A stretch of DNA of 64,000 nucleotides from Pseudomonas nitroreducens NBRC 12694 (GCF_002091755.1 NZ_BDAI01000002.1:496001-560000); one strand, 5' to 3'; shown: positions 51,913-60,136, counted from the first letter of the stretch. Notes: a model not told the origin generated them from the sequence alone. Made by a program: numbers and translations.

Positions 51913-52575
51913 TCAGTCCCAACCCCCCGGGCACCCCTTGCAGCCCACCATGTTGCTGCCCTGGAAGTTGCCGAAGCGCTGGCGGCTGCCACGCAGGTCG
52001 GCATCTTCCAGATTCGCTTCGGCCAGCTTCACTTCCTGCAGGTTGGCGTCGCGCAGGTCGGCGCCCTTGAGGTCGGCGCGGGACAGCCAGGTCATTTCCA
52101 GGTCGGCAGCACGCAAATTGGCCTGGTGCAGCTTGCCGCCGCTCAGGCGGGCGAATTCCAGGTAGGCGGCGGTGAGGTCGGCGCCTTGCCACTGCGCGCC
52201 CTGGGCGAACAGGCCCCAGGCCTGGATGGCGACCAGCTTGGCGCCACTCAGGTCGGCGCCGCGCAGGTTGGCCTGCTGCAGGCTGGCGCGGGTGAGATCT
52301 GCACCGTTCAGCTGCGCCTGTTGCAGGTTCGCCAGGTCCAGCTTGGCGTGGCGCAGGTCGGCTCCGGCAAGGTTGGCGCCGGAGAGGTTCATCCGCGTCA
52401 GGTCCTGGTTACGGAGGTCGGCACCGCGCAGGTCGGCGTTGGGACATTGGCTGTCCGGCTCGATGCGGCAGCCGGCGATGACGGTGGCCGCATCGTCGTC
52501 CACTTCCGGCGCAGGCTGGCTGGTGGCGAAGGCGAGGGCGGAGAGGGGGAAGAGCAGGCAGGCGAGCAGGCGCAT
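51913..52575 (-). CDS. Exported pentapeptide-repeat protein of the PQQ-alcohol dehydrogenase locus
   Basis: A 220-residue protein with a signal peptide (MRLLACLLFPLSALAFATSQ). From about residue 45 it is built of A(D/N)Lxx repeats (ADLRGADLRNQDLTRMNLSG and many more), which fold as a right-handed four-sided helix. Two cysteines near the N-terminus and two near the end (GCKGCPG) may cap it. A pentapeptide-repeat gene lies beside exaA/pedE in other Pseudomonas, but its function is unknown. It follows exaA on the same strand beyond a strong terminator. Confidence 0.88.
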   Translation of the reverse strand: MRLLACLLFPLSALAFATSQPAPEVDDDAATVIAGCRIEPDSQCPNADLRGADLRNQDLTRMNLSGANLAGADLRHAKLDLANLQQAQLNGADLTRASLQQANLRGADLSGAKLVAIQAWGLFAQGAQWQGADLTAAYLEFARLSGGKLHQANLRAADLEMTWLSRADLKGADLRDANLQEVKLAEANLEDADLRGSRQRFGNFQGSNMVGCKGCPGGWD

Positions 52576-52589
52576 GGTGATCTCCTGGC

Positions 52590-52627
52590 AAAAAGAAAAA
52601 GGCCCGCACCGGGTTCGGCGCGGGCCT
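52590..52627 (-). terminator. Terminator downstream of exaA
   Basis: On the minus strand AGGCCCGC (52627-52620) and GCGGGCCT (52607-52600) form the stem, followed by a T-rich run (52600-52590). It lies 6 bases past the exaA stop and before the pentapeptide-repeat gene. Confidence 0.85.
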
Positions 52628-52632
52628 GTGCA

Positions 52633-54489
52633 TCAACGGCTGGCGGTCTTGTTGTCCCAGCTGGGCAGCTTGAACACCCAGAAGGAGCCGCCCTGGGCCA
52701 CCGGCTTGGTCAGCTCGGCCATGTCGCCGCCCCACAGCGGCACCGCGCCGCCATAGCCGACGGTCACACCGATGTACTGCTCGCCGTCCTGTTCCCAGGT
52801 GATGGGCGGGGAGACGATGCCGCTGCCGGTCTGGAACTGCCACAGCTCCTTGCCGGTCTTGGCGTCGAAGGCCTTGAGGAAGCCCTCGCCGGTGCCGGTG
52901 AACACCAGGTTGCCGGCGGTGGCCAGCACGCCGGCCCAGAGCGGCAGGTGGTCCTTGTATTCCCATTCCACCTTGCCGGTGGTGGGGTTCATCGCGCGCA
53001 GCGTGCCGACGTGGTCGTCATACATGCGCTTGATGCGGAAGCCCATGCCCAGGTAGGCGCTGCCCTTGGCGTAGTTCACTTCCTCGGTCCAGTAGTCCTC
53101 CTTCCAGTGGTTGGCCGGGACGTAGAACAGCCCGGTGTCCTGGCTGTAGGCCATGGGGTTCCAGTTCTTGCCGCCGAGGAACGGTGGCGAGACTTCCACA
53201 GCCTTGCCGTGCTTCTGCCCAGGCTCCGGCAGCGGCGGGCGCTGGCCTTCATTCTCCACCGGGCGGCCGGTCTTCAGGTCGATGTGGCTGGCCCAGGTGA
53301 TGTTGTCGACGAAGGGGAAGGCGTTCTGCAGCTTGCCGTTGGTCCGGTCGACCACATAGAAGAAGCCGTTGCGGTCGGCGTGGGCGGTGGCCTTGACGAT
53401 CTTGCCGTCCTGGGCCTTGTAGTCGAACAGCACCAGTTCGTTGTTGCCGGAGAAGTCCCAGGCGTCGTTGGGCGTGTGCTGGTAGAACCACTTAACCTCG
53501 CCGGTGCTCGGGTCGACGCCGACCTGGCCGGAGGTGTAGAGGCTGTCGTAATCGTGCGGGTTGCCGCCCTTGGCGGTGCGCGCCCAGGTATTCCACGGGC
53601 CGGGGTTGCCGGCGCCGACGATGATGGTGTTGGTCTCGGCATCGAAGCTCGCGCTCTGCCACGGGGCGCCGCCGCCGTGGCTCCAGGCCTCGACCTTGCC
53701 GGTGGGGGAGTTCTTGTCCTCCGGCCAGGAGGGTGCCTTCACGTCGCCCGTGGGAGTGCTGTCCTTGCCATTGAGGCGGCCCATGTGGCCCTCGACGAAG
53801 GGCCGCATCCACACCTCTTCGCCGGTGTCCGGGTCGCGGGCGAACAGGCGGCCGACCACGCCGAACTCGTCGCCCGAGCTGCCGTGGATCAGCAGCACCT
53901 TGCCGGTCTTGCCGTCCTTCACGATGGTCGGCGCGCCGGTCATGGTGTAGCCGGCGCCGTGGTCGCCGAACTTCTTCTTCCAGACCACCTTGCCGGTCTT
54001 CTTGTTCAGCGCTACGACCGAGGCGTCGAGGGTGCCGAAGTAGATCTTGTCGCCATAGATGGCAGCGCCGCGGTTGACCACGTCGCAGCACGGGCGGATG
54101 TCGTCGGGCAGGCGGTGGTTGTAGGTCCACAGGCGCTTGCCGGTCTTCGCGTCGAGGGCGAACAGCCGCGAGTAGGAGGCGGTCACGTAGACCACGCCGT
54201 CGCTGACGATGGCCTGGGATTCCTGGCCGCGCTGCTTCTCGTCGCCGAAGGAGTAGGACCAGGCCGGGGTCAGCTTGAACACGTTGTCGGCATTGACCTG
54301 CTTGAGCGGGCTCCAGCGCTGGGCATTGGTGCCCATGCCGTACTGCAGCACGTCGCCTGTGGTCTTGTGGTCGTTGGCGATGTCGTCCCAGGTCACATCC
54401 TTGGCCAGGGCGGAGCCGCCGGCGGTGAGGGCGATGGCGCAGGCAAGGCTGCTGAGGACGAGGTGCAGGGGGGCTGTTGTTGTTCTCAT
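52633..54489 (-). CDS. exaA: PQQ-dependent alcohol dehydrogenase, calcium-type
   Basis: A 618-residue periplasmic quinoprotein, close to ExaA/PedE. The signal peptide MRTTTAPLHLVLSSLACAIA ends near ALA-KDV. It is an eight-bladed propeller with the adjacent disulfide RPCCDVVNRG (PQQ cover) and repeated W-motifs. The catalytic Asp345 is in AWDFSGNNEL; two residues on is Ser347, as in calcium enzymes, not the extra Asp of lanthanide enzymes. It oxidises ethanol and other alcohols, giving electrons to cytochrome c550. It is divergent from the cytochrome gene. A start 19 codons upstream would spoil the signal peptide. Confidence 0.93.
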   Translation of the reverse strand: MRTTTAPLHLVLSSLACAIALTAGGSALAKDVTWDDIANDHKTTGDVLQYGMGTNAQRWSPLKQVNADNVFKLTPAWSYSFGDEKQRGQESQAIVSDGVVYVTASYSRLFALDAKTGKRLWTYNHRLPDDIRPCCDVVNRGAAIYGDKIYFGTLDASVVALNKKTGKVVWKKKFGDHGAGYTMTGAPTIVKDGKTGKVLLIHGSSGDEFGVVGRLFARDPDTGEEVWMRPFVEGHMGRLNGKDSTPTGDVKAPSWPEDKNSPTGKVEAWSHGGGAPWQSASFDAETNTIIVGAGNPGPWNTWARTAKGGNPHDYDSLYTSGQVGVDPSTGEVKWFYQHTPNDAWDFSGNNELVLFDYKAQDGKIVKATAHADRNGFFYVVDRTNGKLQNAFPFVDNITWASHIDLKTGRPVENEGQRPPLPEPGQKHGKAVEVSPPFLGGKNWNPMAYSQDTGLFYVPANHWKEDYWTEEVNYAKGSAYLGMGFRIKRMYDDHVGTLRAMNPTTGKVEWEYKDHLPLWAGVLATAGNLVFTGTGEGFLKAFDAKTGKELWQFQTGSGIVSPPITWEQDGEQYIGVTVGYGGAVPLWGGDMAELTKPVAQGGSFWVFKLPSWDNKTASR

Positions 54490-54797
54490 GGTGGGTTTCC
54501 CGTGATGGATGGCGGCAGGCCGCTGCACGTGCCGCGGCGAATCCATGGTGGGAGGAGGGCGTGGCGGCGGGGAACGGAAAAGCTCCCGGCGATGCCGGGA
54601 CTATTTCCCGGTCCGGGCATGACTTGGGCTTGCTGCCAAAGCGCCGGCAGTGGCCGACCGGCGTTCTAGTACGAAGGGAGTAGACGGGAGCATCCAAAGC
54701 AGGATTCGGCCGTCGGTCGCGCGTTCTTACCATCGTCGTCACTGGCGTCTTTCCGGGCGCCGTGCCTTGCCAAGCATCTCGATGAGAGGATGAAGTG
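54490..54797. other. Divergent promoter region of exaA and exaB
   Basis: This stretch of 308 bases has no gene. It holds the promoters for both directions and the triple half-site element at 54585-54612. Confidence 0.65.
54585..54612. promoter_or_regulatory. Triple half-site element TCCCGG / CCGGGA / TCCCGG
   Basis: TCCCGG (54585-54590), CCGGGA (54596-54601) and TCCCGG (54607-54612) repeat with start points exactly 11 bases apart. The CCGGGA-N5-TCCCGG pair recurs upstream of the second PQQ dehydrogenase (58264-58280). Confidence 0.65.
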
Positions 54798-55235
54798 ATG
54801 AACAACAAGAACGTGCTGTGCGGCCTGCTGTTGCTGGCCGGCCTGGGTGTCTCGGGCCTGGCCCTGTCCCACGGCAATGTGACGCCCCAGGCAGTGGATA
54901 CCACGGGGCTGGAACCATTGGGCAAGGAATGGCGCGACACCAACCCCTACCGCGAGCCCTACGCCAACCACGCCAAGGCGGTGGAGATCGGTGCTTCGGC
55001 CTACAACCAGAACTGCGCGCGCTGCCATGGCCTGGAGGCCAAGTCCGGCGGCATCGCCCCCGACCTGCGCATGCTCGACGTGGGCGCCGAGGGTGACGAG
55101 TGGTTCAAGGAGCGGGTGATCAACGGCGCGGTACGCGACGGTGCGGTGTACATGCCGAAGATGGCGGACTTCATCAGCCAGGAAGGCCTCTGGGCAATCC
55201 GCACCTACCTGGACAGCGTGCACGTGGACGAGTGA
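54798..55235 (+). CDS. exaB: Cytochrome c550, electron acceptor of the PQQ dehydrogenase
   Basis: A 145-residue monohaem cytochrome. The signal peptide is MNNKNVLCGLLLLAGLGVSG. The haem site is CARCH (NQNCARCHGL); YMPKMADF provides the probable axial Met. This matches ExaB/PedF, which accepts electrons from ExaA and passes them to the terminal oxidase. Divergent from exaA. The ATG is preferred over the preceding in-frame GTG; its ribosome-binding site is GAGAGGA. Confidence 0.92.
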   Translation: MNNKNVLCGLLLLAGLGVSGLALSHGNVTPQAVDTTGLEPLGKEWRDTNPYREPYANHAKAVEIGASAYNQNCARCHGLEAKSGGIAPDLRMLDVGAEGDEWFKERVINGAVRDGAVYMPKMADFISQEGLWAIRTYLDSVHVDE

Positions 55236-55240
55236 TCGCC

Positions 55241-56122
55241 ATGCGCCTGTTCGCCTGGTTGTTCGGCCTCTGCCTGCTATTTGGGCAAGCGCAGGCTGGG
55301 GTACGCCCCTATGAGGACATGGTCGCCAGCGGCGTGCTGCGGGTGGCGGTGTACGAGAACTTCCCGCCCTACAGCTTCATGCAGGACGGGCAGCCGCGCG
55401 GGGTCGATATCGATCTCGCGCAGCACCTGGCCAGCGGCCTGGGCATGCGCGCGGAGTTCCTCTGGGTAACCCCCGGCGAACGTCTGGACGACGACCTGCG
55501 CAACTTCATCTGGAAAGGCCACTACCTGCGCCCCGGCGTGGTTGCCGACGTGATGCTGCGCGTGCCCTACGACCGCCAGTACGCCAACCGGCGCAACGAT
55601 GTCGGCGAGTTCGCCAACGAGCAGGTGGTGATGTTCGGCCCCTACCAGCGCGAGCGCTGGCAGGTGGTCAGCGATGACCGTCGGCTGGCGGAAGTGGACA
55701 CCATCGCGGCGTTCCGCGAACACCCCATCGGCGTCGAGCTGGACAGCGTGCCGTCGTTCTACCTGACCTCGGTGCTGGGCGGCCAGCTCAGCCGCATGAC
55801 CATCCACTTCCCCAGCACCCAGGCGGCCTTCGACGGCATGCGCGCGGGCAAGGTGGACGCGGTGATGGCCCTGCGTGGCGAGTTGGACTGGATGCGCGGG
55901 CAAGCCGCCGACGAGCACCTGAAGAACGCCGAGAACACCTATCCCAACCTCGGCCAGCCCGAGTGGGACATCGGCATGGCGGTGCATGAAAGCAATCGCC
56001 AGCTCTCCAATGCCCTGGACGGCGAACTGGAGGAACTGGTGCGCAGCGGCGAGATGGAGAAGCTCTATGCGGCCTACGGCGTGCGTTACGAGCTGCCGGG
56101 GCTCTACCAGGACGTGCAATGA
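55241..56122 (+). CDS. Quinoprotein-associated periplasmic solute-binding-like protein (PedG-like)
   Basis: A 293-residue exported protein. After the signal peptide (MRLFAWLFGLCLLFGQAQAG) it has the fold of family-3 solute-binding proteins (LRVAVYENFPPYSFMQDGQP, RGVDIDLAQHLASGLGMRAE). The same type of gene follows the cytochrome c550 gene in P. putida (pedG) and next to methanol dehydrogenases (MoxJ-like). It may aid assembly of the dehydrogenase or its link to the cytochrome rather than transport. It starts 5 bases after exaB. Confidence 0.88.
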   Translation: MRLFAWLFGLCLLFGQAQAGVRPYEDMVASGVLRVAVYENFPPYSFMQDGQPRGVDIDLAQHLASGLGMRAEFLWVTPGERLDDDLRNFIWKGHYLRPGVVADVMLRVPYDRQYANRRNDVGEFANEQVVMFGPYQRERWQVVSDDRRLAEVDTIAAFREHPIGVELDSVPSFYLTSVLGGQLSRMTIHFPSTQAAFDGMRAGKVDAVMALRGELDWMRGQAADEHLKNAENTYPNLGQPEWDIGMAVHESNRQLSNALDGELEELVRSGEMEKLYAAYGVRYELPGLYQDVQ

Positions 56123-56129
56123 GGGAGAC

Positions 56130-56882
56130 ATGATGCGCAGGCGCCAGATGTTGCTCGGGCTGTGCGGCTTGCCGCTGCTGGCCGCGGCGGTGGAGGGCGA
56201 TCCGATGCCCTCGGTGATGTGGGAGTACCACCACAAGCGCCTGCTCAATGGCGAGCCCTACGTCTTCGACGAGCGGGTCAGGCTGGGTGTGCCGCCGTTC
56301 GCCGAGGACTCCCGCCAGGTCCCGGTGGAGGTGGACGCCCGCGCCTTGCCGGGGCGCTTCGACCGACTGCTGCTATGGGCCGAGCTGAACCCGATTCCCC
56401 ATGTGCTGACGCTTTACCCCGGCGTGCACCTGGAGCCGCTGCTGGCGGTGCGCATCCGTATCGAACAGGCCACACCGATCCGTGCTGCGCTGCGGGACGA
56501 GCAGGGAGTCTGGCATGTCGGCTCGGCGTGGATCGATGCGGCCGGTGGCGGCTGCACAGCGCCCAGCGTGGTACGTGCGCAACCGGGCTGGGAGGACCGG
56601 CTCGGCCAGGTCCATGGCGAGTCCTACCCCAAAGGAGAGTACAGCCGCGTGCGCCTGTCGGTCTCGCACCCGATGGACAACGGCCTGGTCGGCGGCATCC
56701 CCGAGTTCTACCTCGACCACGCCGAATTGCGTGGGCCGGAAGGCGAGGTCTTCGCCCGACTGGACCTGTTCCCCGCGGTCAGCGAGAACCCGACCTTCAC
56801 CTTCGAAGTGCGCGGCCACCCGCATACCGAGCTCTGGCTGCACGACAACAACGGCAACGAATTCCAGGCCGCTCTGCGCTGA
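56130..56882 (+). CDS. Quinoprotein dehydrogenase-associated SoxYZ-like carrier protein
   Basis: A 250-residue exported protein. The signal MMRRRQMLLGLCGLPLLAAA is followed by a SoxY-like part (EYHHKRLLNGEPYVFDERVR, ending in GGGCTAPSV with one Cys) and a SoxZ-like part (RVRLSVSHPMDNGLVGGIPE, NPTFTFEVRG). In sulfur oxidation SoxYZ carries substrate on a terminal Cys; here the Cys is internal. The role beside PQQ dehydrogenases is unknown. It overlaps no gene but follows the binding protein by 7 bases and precedes a metallohydrolase. Confidence 0.85.
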   Translation: MMRRRQMLLGLCGLPLLAAAVEGDPMPSVMWEYHHKRLLNGEPYVFDERVRLGVPPFAEDSRQVPVEVDARALPGRFDRLLLWAELNPIPHVLTLYPGVHLEPLLAVRIRIEQATPIRAALRDEQGVWHVGSAWIDAAGGGCTAPSVVRAQPGWEDRLGQVHGESYPKGEYSRVRLSVSHPMDNGLVGGIPEFYLDHAELRGPEGEVFARLDLFPAVSENPTFTFEVRGHPHTELWLHDNNGNEFQAALR

Positions 56883-56908
56883 CGCCGCACTGCGCCAACG
56901 AGGTGCCC

Positions 56909-57838
56909 ATGCGTTTCCTCCTGATCGCCCTCGCGTGCCTGTGCCTGCCGGCACTGGCCGACCTGCAGTACCACCTTCAGCCCCGGCAGATCGCCGAGGG
57001 CACCTGGGTGGTGGAAGGCAGCACTGACAACTTTGCCAAGGACAACGGTGGCGCCATCGTCAACGTCGCCTTCATCGACACCGGCGACGGCGTGCTGGTG
57101 ATCGACAGCGGTCCTTCAAGGCGCTATGGCGAAGCCCTGCGTGCGCTGATCCAGCAGACCACCGGCAAGCCGGTGAAACGCGTCCTGCTGACCCACCATC
57201 ACCCTGACCACGTGCTGGGCAACCAGGCCTTCACCGACCTGCCCATCGGCGCGCTGGCCGGCACCAGCAAATTGCTGAAAGAGCAGGGCAACGCCATGGC
57301 GGAGAACATGTACCGCCTGATCGGCGACTGGATGCGTGGCACCGAGGTCGTGCTGCCCACCGAGGCGGTGGAGCCCGGTGAATGGCAGATGGGCAGCCAC
57401 CGCTTCCGCCTGCTGGGCTTGCGCGGGCACACTGGCGCGGACCTGGCGATTCTCGACGAAACCACCGGCGTGCTGTTCGCCGGGGATATCGTCTTCTACC
57501 AGCGCGCACTGACCACGCCGAACAGTCCCGGCCTGGATGTGTGGCTGGGTGACCTCGATACCCTGCAGCAGCTGCCGTGGAAACAGATCGTCCCCGGCCA
57601 TGGCCCCATCGCCGCGGATGCCGCGCCGTTTGCGCAGATGCGCGACTACCTCGGCTGGCTCGACACTGTGATGCGTGACGGCATCGCCCAGGGCGCGGAC
57701 ATGAACGACCTGCTGCGCACGCCGATTCCGGACCGTTTCGCCGGCATCAGCCTGACGCGCTATGAGCTGATCCGCAGCGTCAGCCACCTGTATCCGCGCT
57801 ATGAGCAGAAGGCTCTGCCGCGCGTCGATGAGCAATAG
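56909..57838 (+). CDS. Quinoprotein relay system zinc metallohydrolase (MBL fold)
   Basis: A 309-residue exported beta-lactamase-fold protein. The signal peptide is MRFLLIALACLCLPALAD. The zinc motif THHHPDH is at 95-101, with a further GLRGHTGADLAILDETTGVL and VPGHGPIAAD as later metal-binding segments. It belongs to the group found with PQQ dehydrogenases and SoxYZ-like carriers and named a quinoprotein relay hydrolase; its substrate is unknown. It may cleave a thioester or thiol adduct on the carrier (inference). Last gene of the exaB-led group, followed by a repeat-rich gap. Confidence 0.85.
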   Translation: MRFLLIALACLCLPALADLQYHLQPRQIAEGTWVVEGSTDNFAKDNGGAIVNVAFIDTGDGVLVIDSGPSRRYGEALRALIQQTTGKPVKRVLLTHHHPDHVLGNQAFTDLPIGALAGTSKLLKEQGNAMAENMYRLIGDWMRGTEVVLPTEAVEPGEWQMGSHRFRLLGLRGHTGADLAILDETTGVLFAGDIVFYQRALTTPNSPGLDVWLGDLDTLQQLPWKQIVPGHGPIAADAAPFAQMRDYLGWLDTVMRDGIAQGADMNDLLRTPIPDRFAGISLTRYELIRSVSHLYPRYEQKALPRVDEQ

Positions 57839-57950
57839 CCATTTCTGCGGAGGTTTCGGTGCGCGGACAGGCCCTCACCCCAGCCCTCTCCCGGAGGGAG
57901 AGGGGGCTGTCTGGAGCGGCTTTGCTGCTCGCCGCTCCGATCTGCTCTTC

Positions 57951-57976
57951 CTGTAGGAGCGAGCTTGCTCGCGAAC
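57951..57976. repeat. REP-type element
   Basis: CTGTAGGAGCGAGCTTGCTC followed by GCGAAC, with a near-perfect internal palindrome GAGCGAGCTTGCTCGC-type core. It is paired with an inverted copy at 58101. Confidence 0.8.
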
Positions 57977-58100
57977 CTTCCAGCAGGATGCATTCCTGTT
58001 TTCGCCCCTCGCGCCGAACGGCTCCCTCTCCCCCTGGGAGAGGGCTGGGGTGAGGGGCTCGGAACCCCGTTCAGACAACGCAGTGGCCGGGGAATCCGCT

Positions 58101-58123
58101 TCGCGAGCAAGCTCGCTCCTACA
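58101..58123. repeat. REP-type element, inverted copy
   Basis: TCGCGAGCAAGCTCGCTCCT followed by ACA, the reverse-complement form of the copy at 57951. The two together resemble a paired (BIME-like) REP arrangement. Confidence 0.8.
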
Positions 58124-58263
58124 GGGGCAAGGCTCTCCCATCCAGCCCGTAAATGCCTCGAATTTCGCGGCTCGGCAGCCCGGTATTGCTACCAAGGAAC
58201 TAGGAAATTCGGCACTGCGTTCAATTGTTGGCCTGCCGTGCCAAACCAAGAATCTGCGACAGA

Positions 58264-58280
58264 CCGGGAAATTTTCCCGG
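58264..58280. promoter_or_regulatory. CCGGGA-N5-TCCCGG element upstream of the second PQQ dehydrogenase
   Basis: CCGGGAAA, T, TTTCCCGG: a 17-bp dyad 30 bases before the start codon. CCGGGA and TCCCGG begin 11 bases apart, as in the exaA/exaB promoter. Confidence 0.65.
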
Positions 58281-58310
58281 GTACAACAACAATCGCAGAG
58301 GCGCACCGCC

Positions 58311-60083
58311 ATGAGACAGCTTCAACCTTTCGCCCGCACCGTGCTGTTCACCGCCATCGGCCTGGCCAGCCTGGGCGCCCACGCCGGCGTCACCGACCAG
58401 GACATCAGTGATGCCGCCAAGCGCACCGACCAGGTCGTGGTCAACGGCATCAACCAGCAGGGCCAGCGCTTCAGTCCGTTGAACACGCTGAACAGCGATA
58501 ACGTGAAGGAGCTGCGGCCGGTGTGGGCGCTGTCCTTCGGCGGCGAGAAGCAGCGCGGCCAGCAGGCGCAACCGCTGATCAAGGACGGCGTGATGTACGT
58601 CACCGCCTCCTACTCGCGGGTGTTCGCCGCCGATGCGCGCACCGGTCGCAAGCTCTGGCAGTACGACGCGCGCCTGCCTGACGGCATCATGCCCTGCTGC
58701 GACGTGATCAACCGTGGCGTGGCGCTGTATGGCGACCTGGTGATCTTCGGCACCCTCGACGCCAAGCTGGTCGCCCTGAACAAGGACACTGGCAAGGTGG
58801 TGTGGAAGAAGACCGTGGCCGACTACAAGGCCGGCTACTCCATCTCCGCCGCACCGCTGATCGCCAAGGGCAAGCTGATTACCGGCGTGGCCGGCGGCGA
58901 GTTCGGCGTGGTCGGCAAGATCGAGGCCTACAACCCCACCAACGGCGAGCTGCTGTGGAGCCGCCCGACCGTGGAAGGCCACATGGGCTACGTCTACAAG
59001 GACGGCAAGGCCGTGGAGAACGGCATCTCCGGCGGCGAGGCGGGCAAGACCTGGCCGGGTGACCTGTGGAAGACCGGCGGCGCGGCGCCGTGGCTGGGCG
59101 GCTACTACGACCCGAGCACCGACTCGCTGTTCATCGGCACCGGCAACCCGTCGCCGTGGAACTCGCACCTGCGCCCTGGTGACAACCTGTACTCCTCCTC
59201 GCGCCTGGCGCTGAACCCCGAAGACGGCTCGATCAAGTGGCACTTCCAGACCACCCCGCACGACGGCTGGGACTTCGACGGTGTGAACGAGCTGGTGTCC
59301 TTCGACTACAAGGACGGCAGCAAGACCGTGCAGGCGGCTGCCACCGCCGACCGTAACGGCTTCTTCTACGTGCTCGATCGCACCAACGGCAAGTTCATCC
59401 GTGGCTTCCCCTTCGTCGACAAGGTGACCTGGGCCAAGGGCCTGGATAAGGACGGCCGGCCGATCTACGACGACGCCCACCGTCCGGGTGCGCCGGGTGA
59501 GGGCGGCGAGAAGGGCAGCTCGGTGTTCGTTGCGCCGTCCTTCCTCGGCGGCAAGAACTGGATGCCCATGGCCTACAGCCAGGACACCGGGCTGTTCTAC
59601 GTGCCGTCCAACGAATGGGGCATGGACATGTGGAACGAGAACATCGCCTACAAGAAGGGCGCGGCTTACCTCGGCGCGGGCTTCACCATCAAGCCGTTGA
59701 ACGAGAAGTACATCGGCGTGCTGCGTGCCATCGATCCGAAGACCGGCAAGCAGGTCTGGCGCTACGAGAACTACGCGCCGCTGTGGGGCGGCGTGCTGGC
59801 GACCCACGGCAACCTGGTGTTCACCGGCAACCCCGAGGGCTATCTGATGGCCTTCGACGCCAAGACCGGCAAGAAACTTTACGAGTTCAACACCGGCTCG
59901 GGCGTGATCGCCTCGCCGATCACCTGGGAAATGGACGGCGAGCAGTACGTCACCGTGCTCTCCGGCTGGGGCGGCGCGGTGCCGCTGTGGGGCGGCGAGG
60001 TGGCCAAGCGCATCAAGGACCTGGACCAGGGCGGGATGATCTGGACCTTCAAGCTGCCCAAGGATCTCGTCGCCAAGAAGTGA
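58311..60083 (+). CDS. pedH: PQQ-dependent alcohol dehydrogenase, lanthanide-type (PedH-like)
   Basis: A 590-residue quinoprotein. The signal peptide MRQLQPFARTVLFTAIGLAS ends near AHA-GVT. Like its neighbour ExaA it has the adjacent disulfide MPCCDVINRG and the propeller W-motifs. The catalytic loop is GWDFDGVNEL: Asp321 is followed two positions later by Asp323, the extra acidic ligand diagnostic of lanthanide-dependent PQQ dehydrogenases (XoxF, PedH). It should need La-Nd instead of Ca (inference from the motif). The order relative to exaA, cytochrome, binding protein, SoxYZ-like and MBL genes is that of the P. putida ped cluster. ATG at 58311 precedes the signal peptide. Confidence 0.92.
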   Translation: MRQLQPFARTVLFTAIGLASLGAHAGVTDQDISDAAKRTDQVVVNGINQQGQRFSPLNTLNSDNVKELRPVWALSFGGEKQRGQQAQPLIKDGVMYVTASYSRVFAADARTGRKLWQYDARLPDGIMPCCDVINRGVALYGDLVIFGTLDAKLVALNKDTGKVVWKKTVADYKAGYSISAAPLIAKGKLITGVAGGEFGVVGKIEAYNPTNGELLWSRPTVEGHMGYVYKDGKAVENGISGGEAGKTWPGDLWKTGGAAPWLGGYYDPSTDSLFIGTGNPSPWNSHLRPGDNLYSSSRLALNPEDGSIKWHFQTTPHDGWDFDGVNELVSFDYKDGSKTVQAAATADRNGFFYVLDRTNGKFIRGFPFVDKVTWAKGLDKDGRPIYDDAHRPGAPGEGGEKGSSVFVAPSFLGGKNWMPMAYSQDTGLFYVPSNEWGMDMWNENIAYKKGAAYLGAGFTIKPLNEKYIGVLRAIDPKTGKQVWRYENYAPLWGGVLATHGNLVFTGNPEGYLMAFDAKTGKKLYEFNTGSGVIASPITWEMDGEQYVTVLSGWGGAVPLWGGEVAKRIKDLDQGGMIWTFKLPKDLVAKK

Positions 60084-60103
60084 TGGTGCTGTGAGGTGAT
60101 CAG

Positions 60104-60136
60104 AGGGCCGGCCGTTGAGTCGGCCCTTTGTTTTTG
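60104..60136 (+). terminator. Terminator after the second PQQ dehydrogenase gene
   Basis: AGGGCCG (60104-60110) and CGGCCCT (60121-60127) pair across a 10-base loop, followed by TTGTTTTTG. Located 21 bases after the stop. Confidence 0.82.

Larger units (their letters stand above)
57839..58310. repeat. Repeat-rich intergenic region upstream of the second PQQ dehydrogenase
   Basis: Contains two CCCTCTCCC / GGGAGAGGG hairpins (57884-57904 and 58024-58044), each extended into GCCCTCACCCCAGCCCTC or its reverse complement, and two REPs in opposite orientation (57951-57976 and 58101-58123). The final 100 bases hold the promoter and the element at 58264. No gene is seen. Confidence 0.75.
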
